Part shown: in pieces, positions 46,255 to 57,593 of the stretch
Position numbering within the stretch: the first letter of the stretch is position 1
Layout of the letters: every line of letters begins with the position of its first letter
Assembly: GCF_028640845.1 (NCBI RefSeq)
Contig: NC_080548.1
Location: 20,847,821 to 20,911,820 of the forward strand
Direction of reading: 5' to 3'
DNA from: Ahaetulla prasina
Taxonomy: Eukaryota > Chordata > Lepidosauria > Squamata > Colubridae
Length of the DNA: 64,000 nucleotides
Translations under genes and position numbers: made by a program
The notes under the pieces: generated by a model
Seen by the model: the letters and a program-made list of their open reading frames with translations, nothing else
What the model was told of the DNA's origin: nothing
The model's database searches: none

Positions 46255-46700
46255 GAAAACGCCCAAAGAACACCCAAAAAACAGGCCATTTTTCAGGCCT
46301 TTTTCAGGCCTTTCTTGGGCCAAAAAACTGCCTGAAAATGACCCAGGAAACAGCCTGAAAATGGCCCAAAAAACACCCCAAAACAGGCCATTTTTCAGGC
46401 CTTTTCAGGCTGTTTTCTAGGCTTTTCTTGAGCCAAAAAACGGCCTGAAAATTGCCCCAAAAACAGCTTGAAAATGGCCTGGAAAACGGCCTGAAAATGA
46501 CCCAGAAAATGGCCTGAAAAATGGCCCCAAAAACACCCCCCAAACAGGCCCTTTTTCAGGCCTTTTTCAGGCTGTTTTCTAGGCCTTTCTTGGGCCAAAA
46601 AACAGCCTGAAAATGGTCTGGAAAATGGCCTGAAAACAGGCCAGAAAATAGCCTGCAAATGGCCCAAAGACGGCCCAGAATATGGCCTGAAAATGGCGAA
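46255..46700. repeat. minisatellite of ggcctgaaaa / aggcctttt units
   Basis: Variable units of 10-20 bp built from ggcctgaaaatggcc and caggcctttttcaggc alternate for 450 bp, with a longer period of roughly 110-180 bp marked by ggcctttcttgggccaaaaa. Confidence 0.85.
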
Positions 46701-46814
46701 AAAACTAGCTAAAAAACAGGCATGCATGCGCCGGTCAGCTGGTCTTCAGTTTTCCAGTGCTCTGGCTTGTGTGGTATACATGCAAGCATGTTCCGGTCTG
46801 AGCACTCAGTGCCG

Positions 46815-47024
46815 AAAAAGGAATAGAATAGAATTTTTTATTGGCCAAGTGTGATTGGACACACAAGGAATTTGTCTTGGTGCATATGCTCTCAGCGTAC
46901 ATAAAAGAAAAGATACCTTCATCAAGGTGCAACACTTACAACACTTAATGATAGTCACAGGGTACAAATTTAATGATACAACACTTCATGATAGTCATAG
47001 GCTACAATTAAGCAATCAGGAAGG
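46815..47024 (-). mobile_element. Rex1-like LINE 3' end in a hAT element
   Basis: Short AGAAT run, then ttttttattggccaagtgtg, 'aatttgtcttggtgcatatg' and 'gcgtacataaaag'. The last 80 bp contain the repeated phrase 'caacactt-atgatagtca'. Confidence 0.75.
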
Positions 47025-47045
47025 TTCGCCATCACTGAGATGGCG

Positions 47046-48061
47046 AACCTTAAATCAATTCATAGCTAATCGATACAAGGCCACCCTGGACATTTTTCCC
47101 CCCTTTGGAGAAAAAACAAATCTAAATTTCTTTTCTTTTTCTTCAACATGATAAATAGTCAAATGTACAAAAGAAATTAGCACTTCTACCCACTGCAATG
47201 GCACAATTATTTTAAACAACAGATGATCACGATACAAAACCCGGCAACGTTCTATGACGCAGTCTCAAATCGCTTAAGCAAAATAGATGTTGAATTTTTT
47301 TTAAAATTTAACCAAACCTATGTAGATACAGGATCTCCTTTCCTCCCACCTCAGCTAAACAGTTTTTTTTTTCTTTACATTAGTCAGATGAATGCTACAC
47401 CTATTAAATTGGTCCAGAATAGAAGAACAAGAAATTAGTCTGCTTCAGTTTTAAAAAAATATATGAACTTGACAAAATGTAATTTAGAGCCATAAATACA
47501 ACTGCGCACATCTGCTCTTCTTAGAGGTGAAGAAAAAAAAAAGGTATAAGACCGAAATTAACAAGGAATCCATTGCTCAACTTTCCAAAGAATTTGTCTG
47601 GGGTGGGGTGGGGGAACAGCCATATTTCCATCCACTGACTATTGCTGTTTGGCTGAAATAACACCAGATGTATGAATACCATTTACTCTGACCCTAGTTG
47701 GAATTTCAAAACATGAAATGCATGAAACATGAGAATGCTACTGTGGCTGGAGAATTCCAGTAGTGCTTGACAGAAAAGCTAAATTTATGTAGGATTAACT
47801 TCAGTCCACTGGAGTTGTCCAGATGGTTCTTTCCAGTCTTCCAATTCCTCGTAGGTTTTCATGAAGAGTGAGTTGGTTTCCCAAAATCATTTTTTACATA
47901 CATACATATACATACATACATACATACATTCATATCTGTGTATGTATGTATGTATGTATGTATGCATGTATGTATGTATGTATGTTTCAGCCTTTCTGTG
48001 TTTTTTTTCCCTTCAGTTTTCAAAGCAAAAGGACACTATCGTTTGTAGCTTTGGAAATAAG
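47046..48061. other. single-copy sequence with (ACAT)n/(ATGT)n
   Basis: 47897-47984 is a palindromic ACAT then ATGT microsatellite. The rest is AT-rich without a recognised family. Confidence 0.5.
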
Positions 48062-48066
48062 GTGGG

Positions 48067-48444
48067 TGTCAGCGTTCCAGAAAACCCCCTCCCACAGAAA
48101 AGACTCTGAAGCAAGCATCTTTCAAAGTTCTTTTACTAGGATAGGTAAACTGACACATCTGGGAATATCCGAATCTGAGAGATCCGGGTTTTCCTTCAGT
48201 AAATCAAAACCCCAAAACTACCCCCCTGACTTCTCTGCCGATCACATGCTCCAATCGCCAACCATCCCATCTCGAGACATCACTCCTTCTCCAGATGCAG
48301 GACTGGCCTGACCTTGACCAGCAGGAAGAATGTTATTATGTCTAATGGCCCCTTGTACCAAACCCCCCCCCCACTCCTTCTTTCCCACACATGAGAAAGT
48401 GGCAGCACGGAAGCCTTCGGCCAATATGGCTTCCAAAGCTGACA
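48067..48444 (-). mobile_element. solo LTR, second LTR family, 378 bp
   Basis: tgtcagcgtt ... aagctgaca; flanks gtggg (48062-48066) and ctggg (48445-48449), one mismatch. The left 40 bp and right 10 bp align with 5235-5623. No internal sequence. Confidence 0.65.
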
Positions 48445-48509
48445 CTGGGTTAATTTCACTCCACACCCTGGATCGTGTACCAGGCAGCCATAGTTTAAAC
48501 AAGTCCACT

Positions 48510-48612
48510 GTTTAGGGAGATTCTTAGTCATCCAGGTCACGGTTGTCCCCAAGGTGCTTTTTCAAAAGACAACTGGAGAGTTGCCTTTTGAGAAAGCACC
48601 TTTGGGATACTC
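48510..48612. mobile_element. short foldback derivative of the 14215 repeat
   Basis: Arms cccaaggtgctttttcaaaa and its complement in gagaaagcacctttggga meet near 48580. The central hammerhead-like part is deleted. Confidence 0.6.
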
Positions 48613-48684
48613 GAGTCCATTGCATGAACGCGAGCACCAAAAAAAATTGATTAAGGTAATTATAGCAATGATTTAATGTGATCA

Positions 48685-51075
48685 TATTTTATTTTATTTT
48701 TATTTTATTTAATCATATTTATATACCGCCCTATCTCCCGAAGGACTCAGGGCAGTTCACAGGCGCTTAAAAACATATAAATACAGAATAAAAACAATTA
48801 AAAAACTTATTTTAAAGCCCGTTAATTAAAATATACAAATAAAACCCAATTAAAACCCAGAAATTTAAAATCTAGCTCAGTCCTGCACAATTAAATAAGT
48901 ATGTTTTAAGCCCGCGGCGGAAGGTCCGAAGGTCCGGAAGCTGACGGAGTCCGGGGGGTAGTTCGTTCCAAAGGGTGGGAGCCCCCACAGAGAAGGCCCT
49001 TCCCCTGGGCGTCGCCAGACGACATTGCCTCGCTGACGGCACCCTGAGGAGACCCTCTCTGTGAGAGCGCACGGGTCGGTGAGAGGTATTCGGTAGCAGT
49101 AGGCGGTCCCGTAAATAACCCGGCCCAATGCCATGGAGCGCTTTAAAGGTGGTCACCAGAACCTTGAAGCGCACCCGGAAGGCCACAGGTAGCCAGTGCA
49201 GTCTGCGCAGGATGGGTGTTATACGGGAGCCACGAGGGGCTCCATCTATCACCCGCGCAGCTGCATTCTGGACTAACTGCAGCCTCCGGATGCCCTTCAA
49301 GGGGAGCCCCATGTAGAGAGCATTGCAGTAATCCAGGCGAGACGTCACGAGTGCGTGAGTGACCGTGCATAGGGCATCCCGGTCCAGAAAGGCGCAACTG
49401 GCGTACCAGGCGAACCTGGTAGAACGCTCTCCTGGAGCGGCCGTCAAATGGTCTTCTAGAGACAGCCGTTCATCAGGAGGGCGCCTAAGTTGCGGACCCT
49501 CTCCATCGGGGCCAATGACTCGCCACCGATGGTCAGCAGCGGATTAAGCTGACTGTACCGGGATGCCGCATCCACAGCCACTCTGTCTTGGCGGGATTGA
49601 GCTTGAGCCTGTTTCTCCCCATCCAGACCCGACGGCCTCCAGACACCGGGACAGCACTTGATAACCGTTGGGGTGGTCCGTGTAGAAAAGTACAGCTGGG
49701 TGTCATCCGCATACAGCTGGTACTTCACACCGAAACCACTGATGATCTCACCCAGCGGCTTCATGTAGATAAAGAACAGAAGGCGAGAGGATCGACCCCG
49801 CGGCACCCCACAAGTGAGGCGCCCGGAGCCGACCTCTGCCCCCTGTCAACACAGACTGCGACCGGTCGGAGAGATAGGAGGAGAACCACCGATAAACGGT
49901 GCCTCCACTCCCAATCCCTCCAACCGCGCAGCAGGATACCATGGTCGATGGTATCGAAAGCCGCTGAGAGGTCTAATAGGACCAGGGCAGAGGAGCAACC
50001 CCTATCCTGGCCCTCCAGAGATCATCCACCAACGCGACCAAAGCCGTCTCCGTGCTGTAACCGGCCGGAAACCGGACTGGAACGGGTCTAGATAGACAGT
50101 TTCATCCAGGTGCAAGGAAACTGATATGCCACCATATTTCTACAACCTTCGCCGCGAAGGTTGAGACCGGACGATAATTACCTAAAACAGCCGGGTCCAG
50201 GAAGGCTTCTTAAGGAGGGCCTCACCACCGCCTCTTTCAAGGCGGCCGGAAGACACCTCCACCAAAGAAGCGATCGAATCGCCTGAGCCAGCCTCGTGTG
50301 ACCTCCTGAGTGGCCAGCACCAGCCAGGAGGGCACGGGTCCAGTAAACATGTGGTGGCATTCAGCCTACCCAGCAACCTGTCCATGTCCTCAGGAGCCAC
50401 AGGGTCAAACTCATCCCAAACAATATCGCCAAGACCACCCTCGAGCATCTCACCCGCATCACCGCAATCTTGGTCCAACCCATCCCGGTTGAACGATTTT
50501 ATCGTATAGATAACGTTAAACTCCTCAGCACGCCCCTGCAACGGGTCATCCCGCCCCTGGTGTAGGAGGGAGCGAGTCACCCAAACAGGGCGGCTGGGCG
50601 GTTATCTGCCGATGCAATGAGGGAGGAGGCGAGCTACGCCCGCTTCCTCAATGCCACTAGGTAAGTCCTAGTATAGGACTTCACTAGTGTCCGATCAGCT
50701 TCCGAACGGCTAGACCTCCAGGAACTCTCTAGGCGTCTTCTCCGGCGCTTCATCCCTCTCAGCTCCTCGGAGAACCAAGGAGCTGGTTGGGACCTGCGCC
50801 GGGTCAGAGGCCGCAAAGGCACGACCCGGTCTAAGGCCCCGCCGCCCGCTCCCAGGCCGCAACAAGTTCCTCAGCCGAGCCGTGAGCCAGACCCTCAGGA
50901 AACGGCCCAAGCTCCGTCCGGAACCCATCAGGGTCCATCAGGCGCCTGGGGCGGAACCAACGTGTCGGCTCCGCCTCCCTGCGGTGGTGAATGGCGGTCA
51001 GAAAGTCTAGGCGAAGAAGAGAGTGATCTGACCATGACAAAGGTCCGATGACATAACCTGCTTGGTGGTGCCCAT
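48685..51075 (-). mobile_element. L2 LINE, about 2.4 kb, longest LINE copy
   Basis: Minus-strand order: end of the endonuclease domain ('LSWSDHSLLRLDFL', 51088-50831), linker ('APWFSEELRGMKRRRRRLES', 50822-50634), reverse transcriptase N-part ('VVWDEFDPVAPEDMDRLLGR'-like, 50580-50182), catalytic YADDTQLYF (YADD at about 49713-49702), thumb and C-terminus ('TSRLDYCNALYMGLPLKGIR', 49447-48872), then the hairpin tail. ORF2 encodes endonuclease and reverse transcriptase in living L2; here several frameshifts break it. It is 5' truncated. Confidence 0.93.
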
Positions 51076-51839
51076 TGAGAAATAACATTATTCTCTTCTA
51101 GAATATTTATGTTATCTGATTTGCTTCACTCTCCTCAAATGTTATCAGTCTGGCTCATTGTTGGCATGATCTCACTGCTAGCATCAAGACCACAGGTCAG
51201 AAATGCGGATTATATTTTTTTTAAAATGCATCTTCTATAGTAAAACTCTTCATTATTGATTGCTGGGATTTGGTTAGACAATGGCAGATGTAACCCAAGG
51301 AAAACTCACACCTGCTTAATGCTGCCAGCCATGAACTTTTCGTGGGTCCTTTATTTCATTACAGCAACATGCATATGGCCTTCAGTGACTCATCTAATTG
51401 TATCTTGCAAACTTCTTTTGTGGGTCAAAAAATACAATTGGAAAACCTTTTCTGGGTCATCCACATTTTAGTAACTCTTTCATTTAGGCCGGGGAAAAAA
51501 GTCATTAACCCAGTAAAGTCACATGGCCCCATTCCCCCCCCCCCACTTCCTTTGTAGATTCTTTGGTAAGCATTTTAGGTCTCCTAGTGTGTGCTTCTAA
51601 AAAGGTGGGATTATAAAATACAAATATTTGAGCTCACTTCAAGATCTGTTAACGCGAAAGGCAAAGAATTGCAACACTGGAGAGGAAGATTACATTTTGA
51701 TCTCTACTTAATCTAGCAGGTGTGGGTCAGTCCATTTATATAAAGATGGACAAATAGTGATTTCCTTAAGTGTCGCCACTGCCCAGCCTCTGGAACTAAC
51801 TATCTGCCTTGGATGCTAGGAGAGGAGAATGGCAAGGAG
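51076..51839. other. single-copy sequence
   Basis: Nothing recognised; a C run at 51534-51543. Confidence 0.45.
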
Positions 51840-51844
51840 ACCTA

Positions 51845-52401
51845 TGTTGTGACCCAGGCCCAAGTAGGTAGTAATAAACTTAATCCGTGGAAAAACAAAC
51901 TTTATTCAAACAGCTGGGAATTACTTCATTCCCAGCATCATCCAACTCAAAGTAAAACAAATACCTCCCAACATAAACTCCTCAGTTATCTCACAAACCT
52001 TAGTCCAATTAGGCAAATTGCCAAAGGCCCTTCCTGGCAAACATACAGAAGCCACAAAAACAAAGACGTATATGAAGCAGAAGATGAAGCAGAAGACGCA
52101 GCTACAACGTTGTTTTCCGGCAAAGCTGAAATATCAGTGCTGGTCTGTTTTAAGCCTTATGGGAGGGGCCAATCATCTCTTAGCCCTATTGCCAAGTTGT
52201 CCTCTCTGCTTGAGCTGCTCTTGCCTTCTGGCAGCTCTTCTCATGCGTGCATTAGGAACAGGCTTCTCCTGTTCCTCTGCCTCACTACTATCTGGAGGCT
52301 CTGGAGTCCGCACCTCACCTCCTGATGCCCCTGGCCTCACCTCAGCCTCATCGCTGTCCGACTCAGTTGCCAGCTCCGTAGGCTGCTGGTGGACCACAAC
52401 A
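51845..52401 (-). mobile_element. solo LTR, family 1, 557 bp
   Basis: Perfect 5 bp duplication accta (51840-51844, 52402-52406). Closest sibling is 33498-34010; both end ctacttgggcctgggtcaca plus aca. From base 5 the minus-strand frame is open for 74 codons (52397-52173): acidic SDSDEAE, then basic RMRRAARRQEQLKQR. aataaag polyadenylation signal near 51905. Confidence 0.92.
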
Positions 52402-52483
52402 ACCTAAAAGGTTCTCTGTTCTTCTGCTAGAGTGAGACATATTGAAATTATGGAAATACTTTTCAGATTGCATTTATGCCAGT

Positions 52484-52655
52484 CAGGGGTGGGTTCTACT
52501 TACTTTTACTACCGGTTCGCAATGTGATCGCAACAGGATCACGCACGTAGATCACCTGTCACGACATCCGGGTCAGTGGGTGGAATTTCCTGCCGGTTTT
52601 ACTACCAGTTCTGGTCTGAACTGAACTGGTCCGAACCGAGGGCAATCCACCACTG
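52484..52655. mobile_element. hAT MITE, 172 bp
   Basis: Ends caggggtgggttct and gcaatccaccactg; flanks atgccagt (52476-52483) and ataccagt (52656-52663) differ by one base. Shares accggtt and gaactggtccgaaccg motifs with 58209-58610. Confidence 0.85.
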
Positions 52656-52689
52656 ATACCAGTGCTTTTTCAAAATCTGATCTCCAGTT

Positions 52690-53097
52690 CAGTGGTGGAA
52701 TTCAATTTTTTTATTACTGGTTCTGTGGGTGTGGCTTGGTGGGCGTGGCAGGGGAAGGATACTGCAAAATTTCCATTCCCTGCCCACTCCTGGGGAAAGA
52801 TATTGCAAAATCCAGGAGAAGGATACTGCAAAATCCCCATTCCCTCCCCATTCCAGGGGAAGGATCAGTGGTGAAATTCAAATCTTTTCACTACCAGTTC
52901 TGTGGGCGTGGCTTGGTGGGCGTGGTGTGGCTTGGTGGGCATGGATTGGTGGGCATGGCAGGGGAAGGATATTGCAAAATCTCCATTCCCACCCCACTCT
53001 GGGGCCAGCCAGATGTATTTGCCGGTTCTCCGAACTACTCAAAATTTCAGCTACCGGTTCTCCAGAACCTGTCAGAACCTGCTGAATTTCACCCCTG
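52690..53097. mobile_element. composite hAT element, ACCGGT family
   Basis: A left MITE part (52690-52865, no right end) is followed by a full MITE (52866-53097) in the same orientation. Outer flanks ctccagtt (52682-52689) and ctccattt (53098-53105) match at seven of eight; the inner left end (ggaaggat) matches neither. The left part also holds a small tandem duplication of the tactgcaaaatcc box. Confidence 0.7.
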
Positions 53098-53184
53098 CTC
53101 CATTTTCTCCCATTGCAAAACAAAGTTCCTGTATTTCTGTTTCATCTCTAACATGCCTTAAGAATGCATGACTTCCTTCCTTCC

Positions 53185-53452
53185 TTTTTTTTTTATTTGC
53201 ATTTATATCCCACCCTTCCCTGAAGACTCAGGGCGGCTTACACTATGTCAAGCAATAGTCTTCATCCATTTGTATATTATATACAAAGTCAACTTATTGT
53301 CCCCAACAATCTGGGTCCTCATTTTACCTACCTTATAAAGGATGGAAGGCTGAGTCAACCTTGGGCCTGGTGGGACTTGAACCTGCAGTAATTGCAAGCA
53401 GCTGCTTTAATAACAGACTGTCTTAGCAGTCTGAGCCACTCAAGGACCCTTT
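53185..53452 (-). mobile_element. tRNA-derived SINE, family A
   Basis: Left tail cccacccttccctgaagact, core, and head end gtctgagccactcaaggacc. Confidence 0.82.
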
Positions 53453-53847
53453 TAAATATAATAATTATATTTTTAAATATAATGTTACAGGAGAATCTAG
53501 AAGATGCTCCTGCTTTCAACAATGGTGTCTCTTTTGGATGCTATCAGTTCCCGACCTGGATCAAACCCGTGGGAGGGGCATCCTCCTGATAGTCTTGGGA
53601 TGTAAGGGAAATAACTGAATAAGAGAGTTGGGAGGGACCTTGGAGTTCTTGTAGTCCAACCCCTGTGAGAAGCCAGGAGGATTACAAACAGATGTTTCCA
53701 TGATCACAGACAGAAGTTAGACAAAACATTTTGGACACTTTGTAAACTGAAGGCAAGAATTTTATATTCTAAACAGTGACCAATCATGTGACAAAAAGGC
53801 ATAAACATTTAAAAATATACATGTGTGTGCATATATTCATGTATGCA

Positions 53848-53849
<2 letters not shown>
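53453..53849. other. single-copy sequence with a CR1 scrap
   Basis: 53615-53665 is the reverse of a CR1 3' end (gagagttgggagggaccttg). Otherwise nothing. Confidence 0.5.
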
Positions 53850-53907
<58 letters not shown>

Positions 53908-54044
53908 ATCTATCTATCATCTATATCCATACATCCATCTGTCCATCCGTCTGTCTATCTATCCATCTAATCATCCATCATCCATCTACCGATTTACCTA
54001 CCTACCCCATCTCTCTATCTATCATCCATTATTCATCATCCATC

Positions 54045-54135
<91 letters not shown>

Positions 54136-54180
54136 CATCCATCCATCCATCCATCCATCCATCCATCCATCCATCCATCT
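53850..54180. repeat. (ATCT)n / (ATCC)n microsatellite field
   Basis: Two ATCT blocks (53850-53906, 54041-54133) and a final ATCC block (54134-54178), with degenerate units between. Confidence 0.96.
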
Positions 54181-55475
54181 TTAAAAACCTAGAATTAAGC
54201 CAAAAAAATATATCATCATCCTTCTGGTGGTGTTAAGGTTCTTATCCAATAATATAAAGCAAATAAAATCATCCGTGAAACATCTGTTAGGAACCAGAAT
54301 TACGAGAGTAGCATCCAAGCTGCTGCAGAAAGGACATCAAAGGAACATGTGGACTAGAGTCAAAACACCTACACTAATGAAAATATTTTTTTTTCAGGAA
54401 TAGAATATGAACAGACCTTTTTCCTTATCAAAAGAAAATGATTTTCCCTCCCCCCAACTCAGATACAAGCAAAGGAATTTTCATCACAGTCTTAATCCAC
54501 ACTTAAAATAATTAATCATTTACAATTCTTATAATTAATCGTTTATAAATTTTCTCCCAGACATCTGTAATATCTTCTGTTATATTCCTTTGGTGTTACA
54601 TAATCTCTTTTGAGGGTGAAATTTAAAGATAAGAATAAGTTCCAACTTCTCCAGAAGTTACTCCCAATTAAGCTGGGAACTCTCTAGATACATTATAGAG
54701 ATAAAGGTTGACATTTCCCCCTTAATATTTCCTGCCTTTTACTCTGAACAGAGTAAAGAAAAACACTGCTTTTTATTGAAGTCTCCTAACTGGATTTGTC
54801 TACAATTTCACACAGAATAGAGAATTTTCTCATGTCTGACTTGTCTTGCACATCTGGCCTGAATATTGAAGCTAGGAGAAAGCTGGTACTAGTTGAAATT
54901 CAACTGTCAACACAAAATAAAAAAAATATATTGATGGATTCTCCTTTGGTATGCACTCTTGCAGACTTTACTGTATAAAGATTCTACCTTGCATTCTCTT
55001 TTCCCCCAAAATATTTTTTACAAATTTTATTCTTGAGATTTTCTTTAGAACTTTTTTGAGTGGTGCCTTTGAGTCTTATGATATGGTTGAAAAAGTAGAA
55101 GGCATGGCTACTGGTTTTCTGTTACAAATCTTTCCATCTCTAAATCTTCCATGGCTGGCCTTATTTTCTAGTCTAAAAGCTCCAGGGATAGAAAGTCTAC
55201 CTCTTCTCTGGATTTAATGGAAGCATATCAATGGAGAAATTATTTATAAGGCAGGGTAACAAAATTCCCATGTATTCCTTGAGCTTCCAAGAACTCGCCT
55301 ATTGTACATTATACATGATATTCCACCCACAAGAATTTCACTGATAATATCTTTTAAAATCCATCTCAAAACCACATTCTTTTTCAGCAAATAGGATGAG
55401 AATAGCTAGGAAAATGACACAGGAAAAGTTTCAATGTGGTCACTCAATTTCTGCTGGAGAACAAGGGATATTTGT
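54181..55475. other. long single-copy AT-rich block
   Basis: About 1.3 kb without recognised repeats or genes. The 88 aa frame at 54951-55217 has no known domain. Confidence 0.45.
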
Positions 55476-55608
55476 GTATGGAGATTCTCAGCATTCAGGT
55501 CATGGTTGTCCCAAAGGTGCTTTTTCAAGAGGCAACTGGACTTTCTTTGTTTTCTTATGAAGATGTTTCACTTCTCATCCAAGAAGCTTCTTCAGCTCTG
55601 GCTATGTC
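55476..55608 (+). mobile_element. half of the Penelope-like foldback repeat
   Basis: tggagattctcagcattcag, gtcatggttgtcccaaaggt and tcacttctcatccaagaagc match the left arm of 14215-14446. Minus strand gives gatgagaagtgaaacatc, a hammerhead-like core with one change. Confidence 0.55.
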
Positions 55609-55611
55609 ACA

Positions 55612-56716
55612 TCAGATACCTGTACAATTAGCACAGGGCCCTCCCGAGGATGTGTGCTTTCTCCACTTTTCTTCTCTCTATATACCAATGACTGCATCTC
55701 AAATGATCCATTTGTTAAACTACCGAAGTTAGCAGATGATAAAACATAGATTGGTCTCATTCAAGACAATGATGAATCGGCATATAGAGGGGAGGTTGAA
55801 CAATTAGCCTCGTGGTGCGACCGGAACAATCGGGAACTGAACACACTCAAAACCGTAGAAATGGTGGTAGACATTAGGAGAAACTCTCCCATATTACCAC
55901 CTCTTACAATACTAGACAACACAGTATCAACAGTAGAGACCTTCAAATTTCTAAGTTTTATCATATCTCAAAACCTAAAATGGACACCTAACATCAAAAA
56001 CGTCATCAAAAAAGCACAACAAAGAATGTTCTTTCTGCGTCAATTCAGGAAGCTCAAATTGCCCAAGGAGCTGGTGATGCAGTTCTACAGAGGAACTATT
56101 GAGTCTGTCATCTGCACCTCTATAACTGTCTGGTTTGGTTCTGCAACCCAACAAGACAGACACAGATTTCAGAGGATAATTAGAACTGCAGAAAAAACAA
56201 TGGCTACCAACCTCCCTTCCATTGAGGACCTGTATACCTCATGAGTCAAAAAGAGGGCTGTAAAAATATTTACAGACCCCTCGCATCCTGGACATAAACT
56301 GTTTCAATTCCTACCCTCAAAATGACATTATAGAGCATTGCATACCAAGACAACTAGACACAAGAACAGTTTTTTCCAAAACGCCATCACTCTGCTAAAC
56401 AAATAATTCCCTCAACACTGTCAAACTATTCACATTAGGTTGCATTACTATTGCTATTGGTCTTCTCATCATTCCTGTCGCCCATCTCCTTCCACTTGTG
56501 ACTGCATGACTGTAACTTTGTTGCTTGTATCCTTGCAATTTATATTGATATTGGTTGTTTCCTAGTATGATTCGATTGCTTATTGTACCATATGACTGTC
56601 ACTGGGTGTTCTGCTTTGTGATTTTTGATGAATGTATCTTGTTTTTTTAATGTACATTGAGAGTATATGCACCAAAGACAAATTCCTTGTGTGTTTGGCC
56701 AATAAAAAAAATTCTA
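55612..56716 (+). mobile_element. Rex1/Babar-like LINE, 5'-truncated
   Basis: Conceptual translation starts in the reverse transcriptase ('GCVLSPLLFSLYTNDC'-like, then LADD at the catalytic position followed by a stop), continues as 'VEQLASWCDRNNRELNTLKT' and 'VETFKFLSFIISQNLKWTP' (55861-56244), and has 'LPSIEDLYTS' before a stop. The 3' end is aattccttgtgtgtttggcc plus aataaa. It ends in (ATTCT)n. Dead by stops and truncation. Confidence 0.85.
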
Positions 56717-56750
56717 TTCTATTCTATTCTATTCTATTCTATTCTATTCA
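56717..56750. repeat. (ATTCT)n at the Rex1 terminus
   Basis: Seven pentamers directly after the LINE 3' end and directly before a CR1 copy. Confidence 0.95.
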
Positions 56751-56751
56751 G

Positions 56752-57222
56752 AACTAGGAGTGACATGATAGCAGTGTTGTAATATCTAAGAGGCTGCCAT
56801 AAAGAGGGGGGAGAGGTCAACCTATTCTCCAAAGCATCTCAAGGCAAAACAAGAAGCAATGGACAGAAACTATGTCTAGTTTAATGAAAAGAAGGACTAG
56901 GGGAGACATGAGAGCAGTTTTCTAATATCTCAGAGGCTGCCACAAAGAACAGGGAGTCAAGCTATTCTCCAAAGCACCTGAGGGAAGGACAAGAAGCAAT
57001 GGGTGGAAACTAATCAAGGAGAGAAGCAATTTAGAACTAAGGAGACATTTCCTGACAGTGAGAACAATTAATCTGTGGAACAACTTGCCTCCAGAAGTTG
57101 TGAATGCTCCAACACTGGAAGTTTTAAAGATGATGTTGGATAACCATTTGTCTGAAGTGATGTAGGGTTTCCTGTCTAAGCAGCAGGTTGGACTAGAAGA
57201 CCTCCAAGGTCCCTTCCAACTC
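56752..57222 (+). mobile_element. CR1 LINE 3' end with internal duplication
   Basis: A CR1 segment (gacatgatagcagtg to caatggacagaaact) is followed by a second start of the same segment (atgtctagtttaatgaaaag) and then the normal CR1 3' end. The junction at 56861-56880 is the same as at 61801-61825 and 63825-63849. Many stops. Confidence 0.85.
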
Positions 57223-57371
57223 TGTTATTCTATTCTATTCTATTCTATTCTATTCTATTCTATTCTATTCTATTCTATTCTATTCTATTCCACTTGACTC
57301 TACTTATTCTATTCTATTCTATTCTATTCTATTCTATTCTATTCTATTATATTCTATTCTATTCTATTCTA
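57223..57371. repeat. (ATTCT)n array after CR1
   Basis: Two blocks of about 13 pentamers each, with an imperfect centre (ccacttgactctactt). Confidence 0.96.
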
Positions 57372-57593
57372 ACCAAAGGGAGGTCCAACTTAGAACAAAA
57401 GAAAAATTTCTTGACAGAGCAATTAATCAATGGAATTACTTGCTTCCACAAGTCGTGGGTGCTCCAACACTGGAGGTTTTTTGAGAAAGGATTGGACAAC
57501 CATTGGTCCGACATTTTATAGGGTTCCCTGCTTGAGCAGGGATTGGGCTAGAAGATCTCCAAGGTCCCTTCCAACTCTCTTATTCTTATGTTA
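57372..57593 (+). mobile_element. CR1 LINE 3' end fragment
   Basis: From gaggtccaacttagaacaa to aaggtcccttccaactctct. C-terminal coding remnant only. Confidence 0.85.

Larger units (their letters stand above)
46127..47037. mobile_element. hAT MITE, GATGGCGAACC family, with minisatellite and nested Rex1 tail
   Basis: Left end ccatgatgacgaacc, right end ggttcgccatcactg. Flanks agatagag (46119-46126) and agatggcg (47038-47045) match at six of eight bases. Inside are an expanded minisatellite (46255-46700) and a Rex1-like tail (46815-47024). Confidence 0.7.

Noticed and set aside
48872..51088. A functional reverse transcriptase gene
   Set aside because: The YADD motif is present, but the L2 ORF2 is split into at least five frames with stops and lacks its 5' part.
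55861..56244. 127 aa host gene
   Set aside because: It is the Rex1-like reverse transcriptase C-terminal region, flanked by stops and followed by the LINE 3' end.
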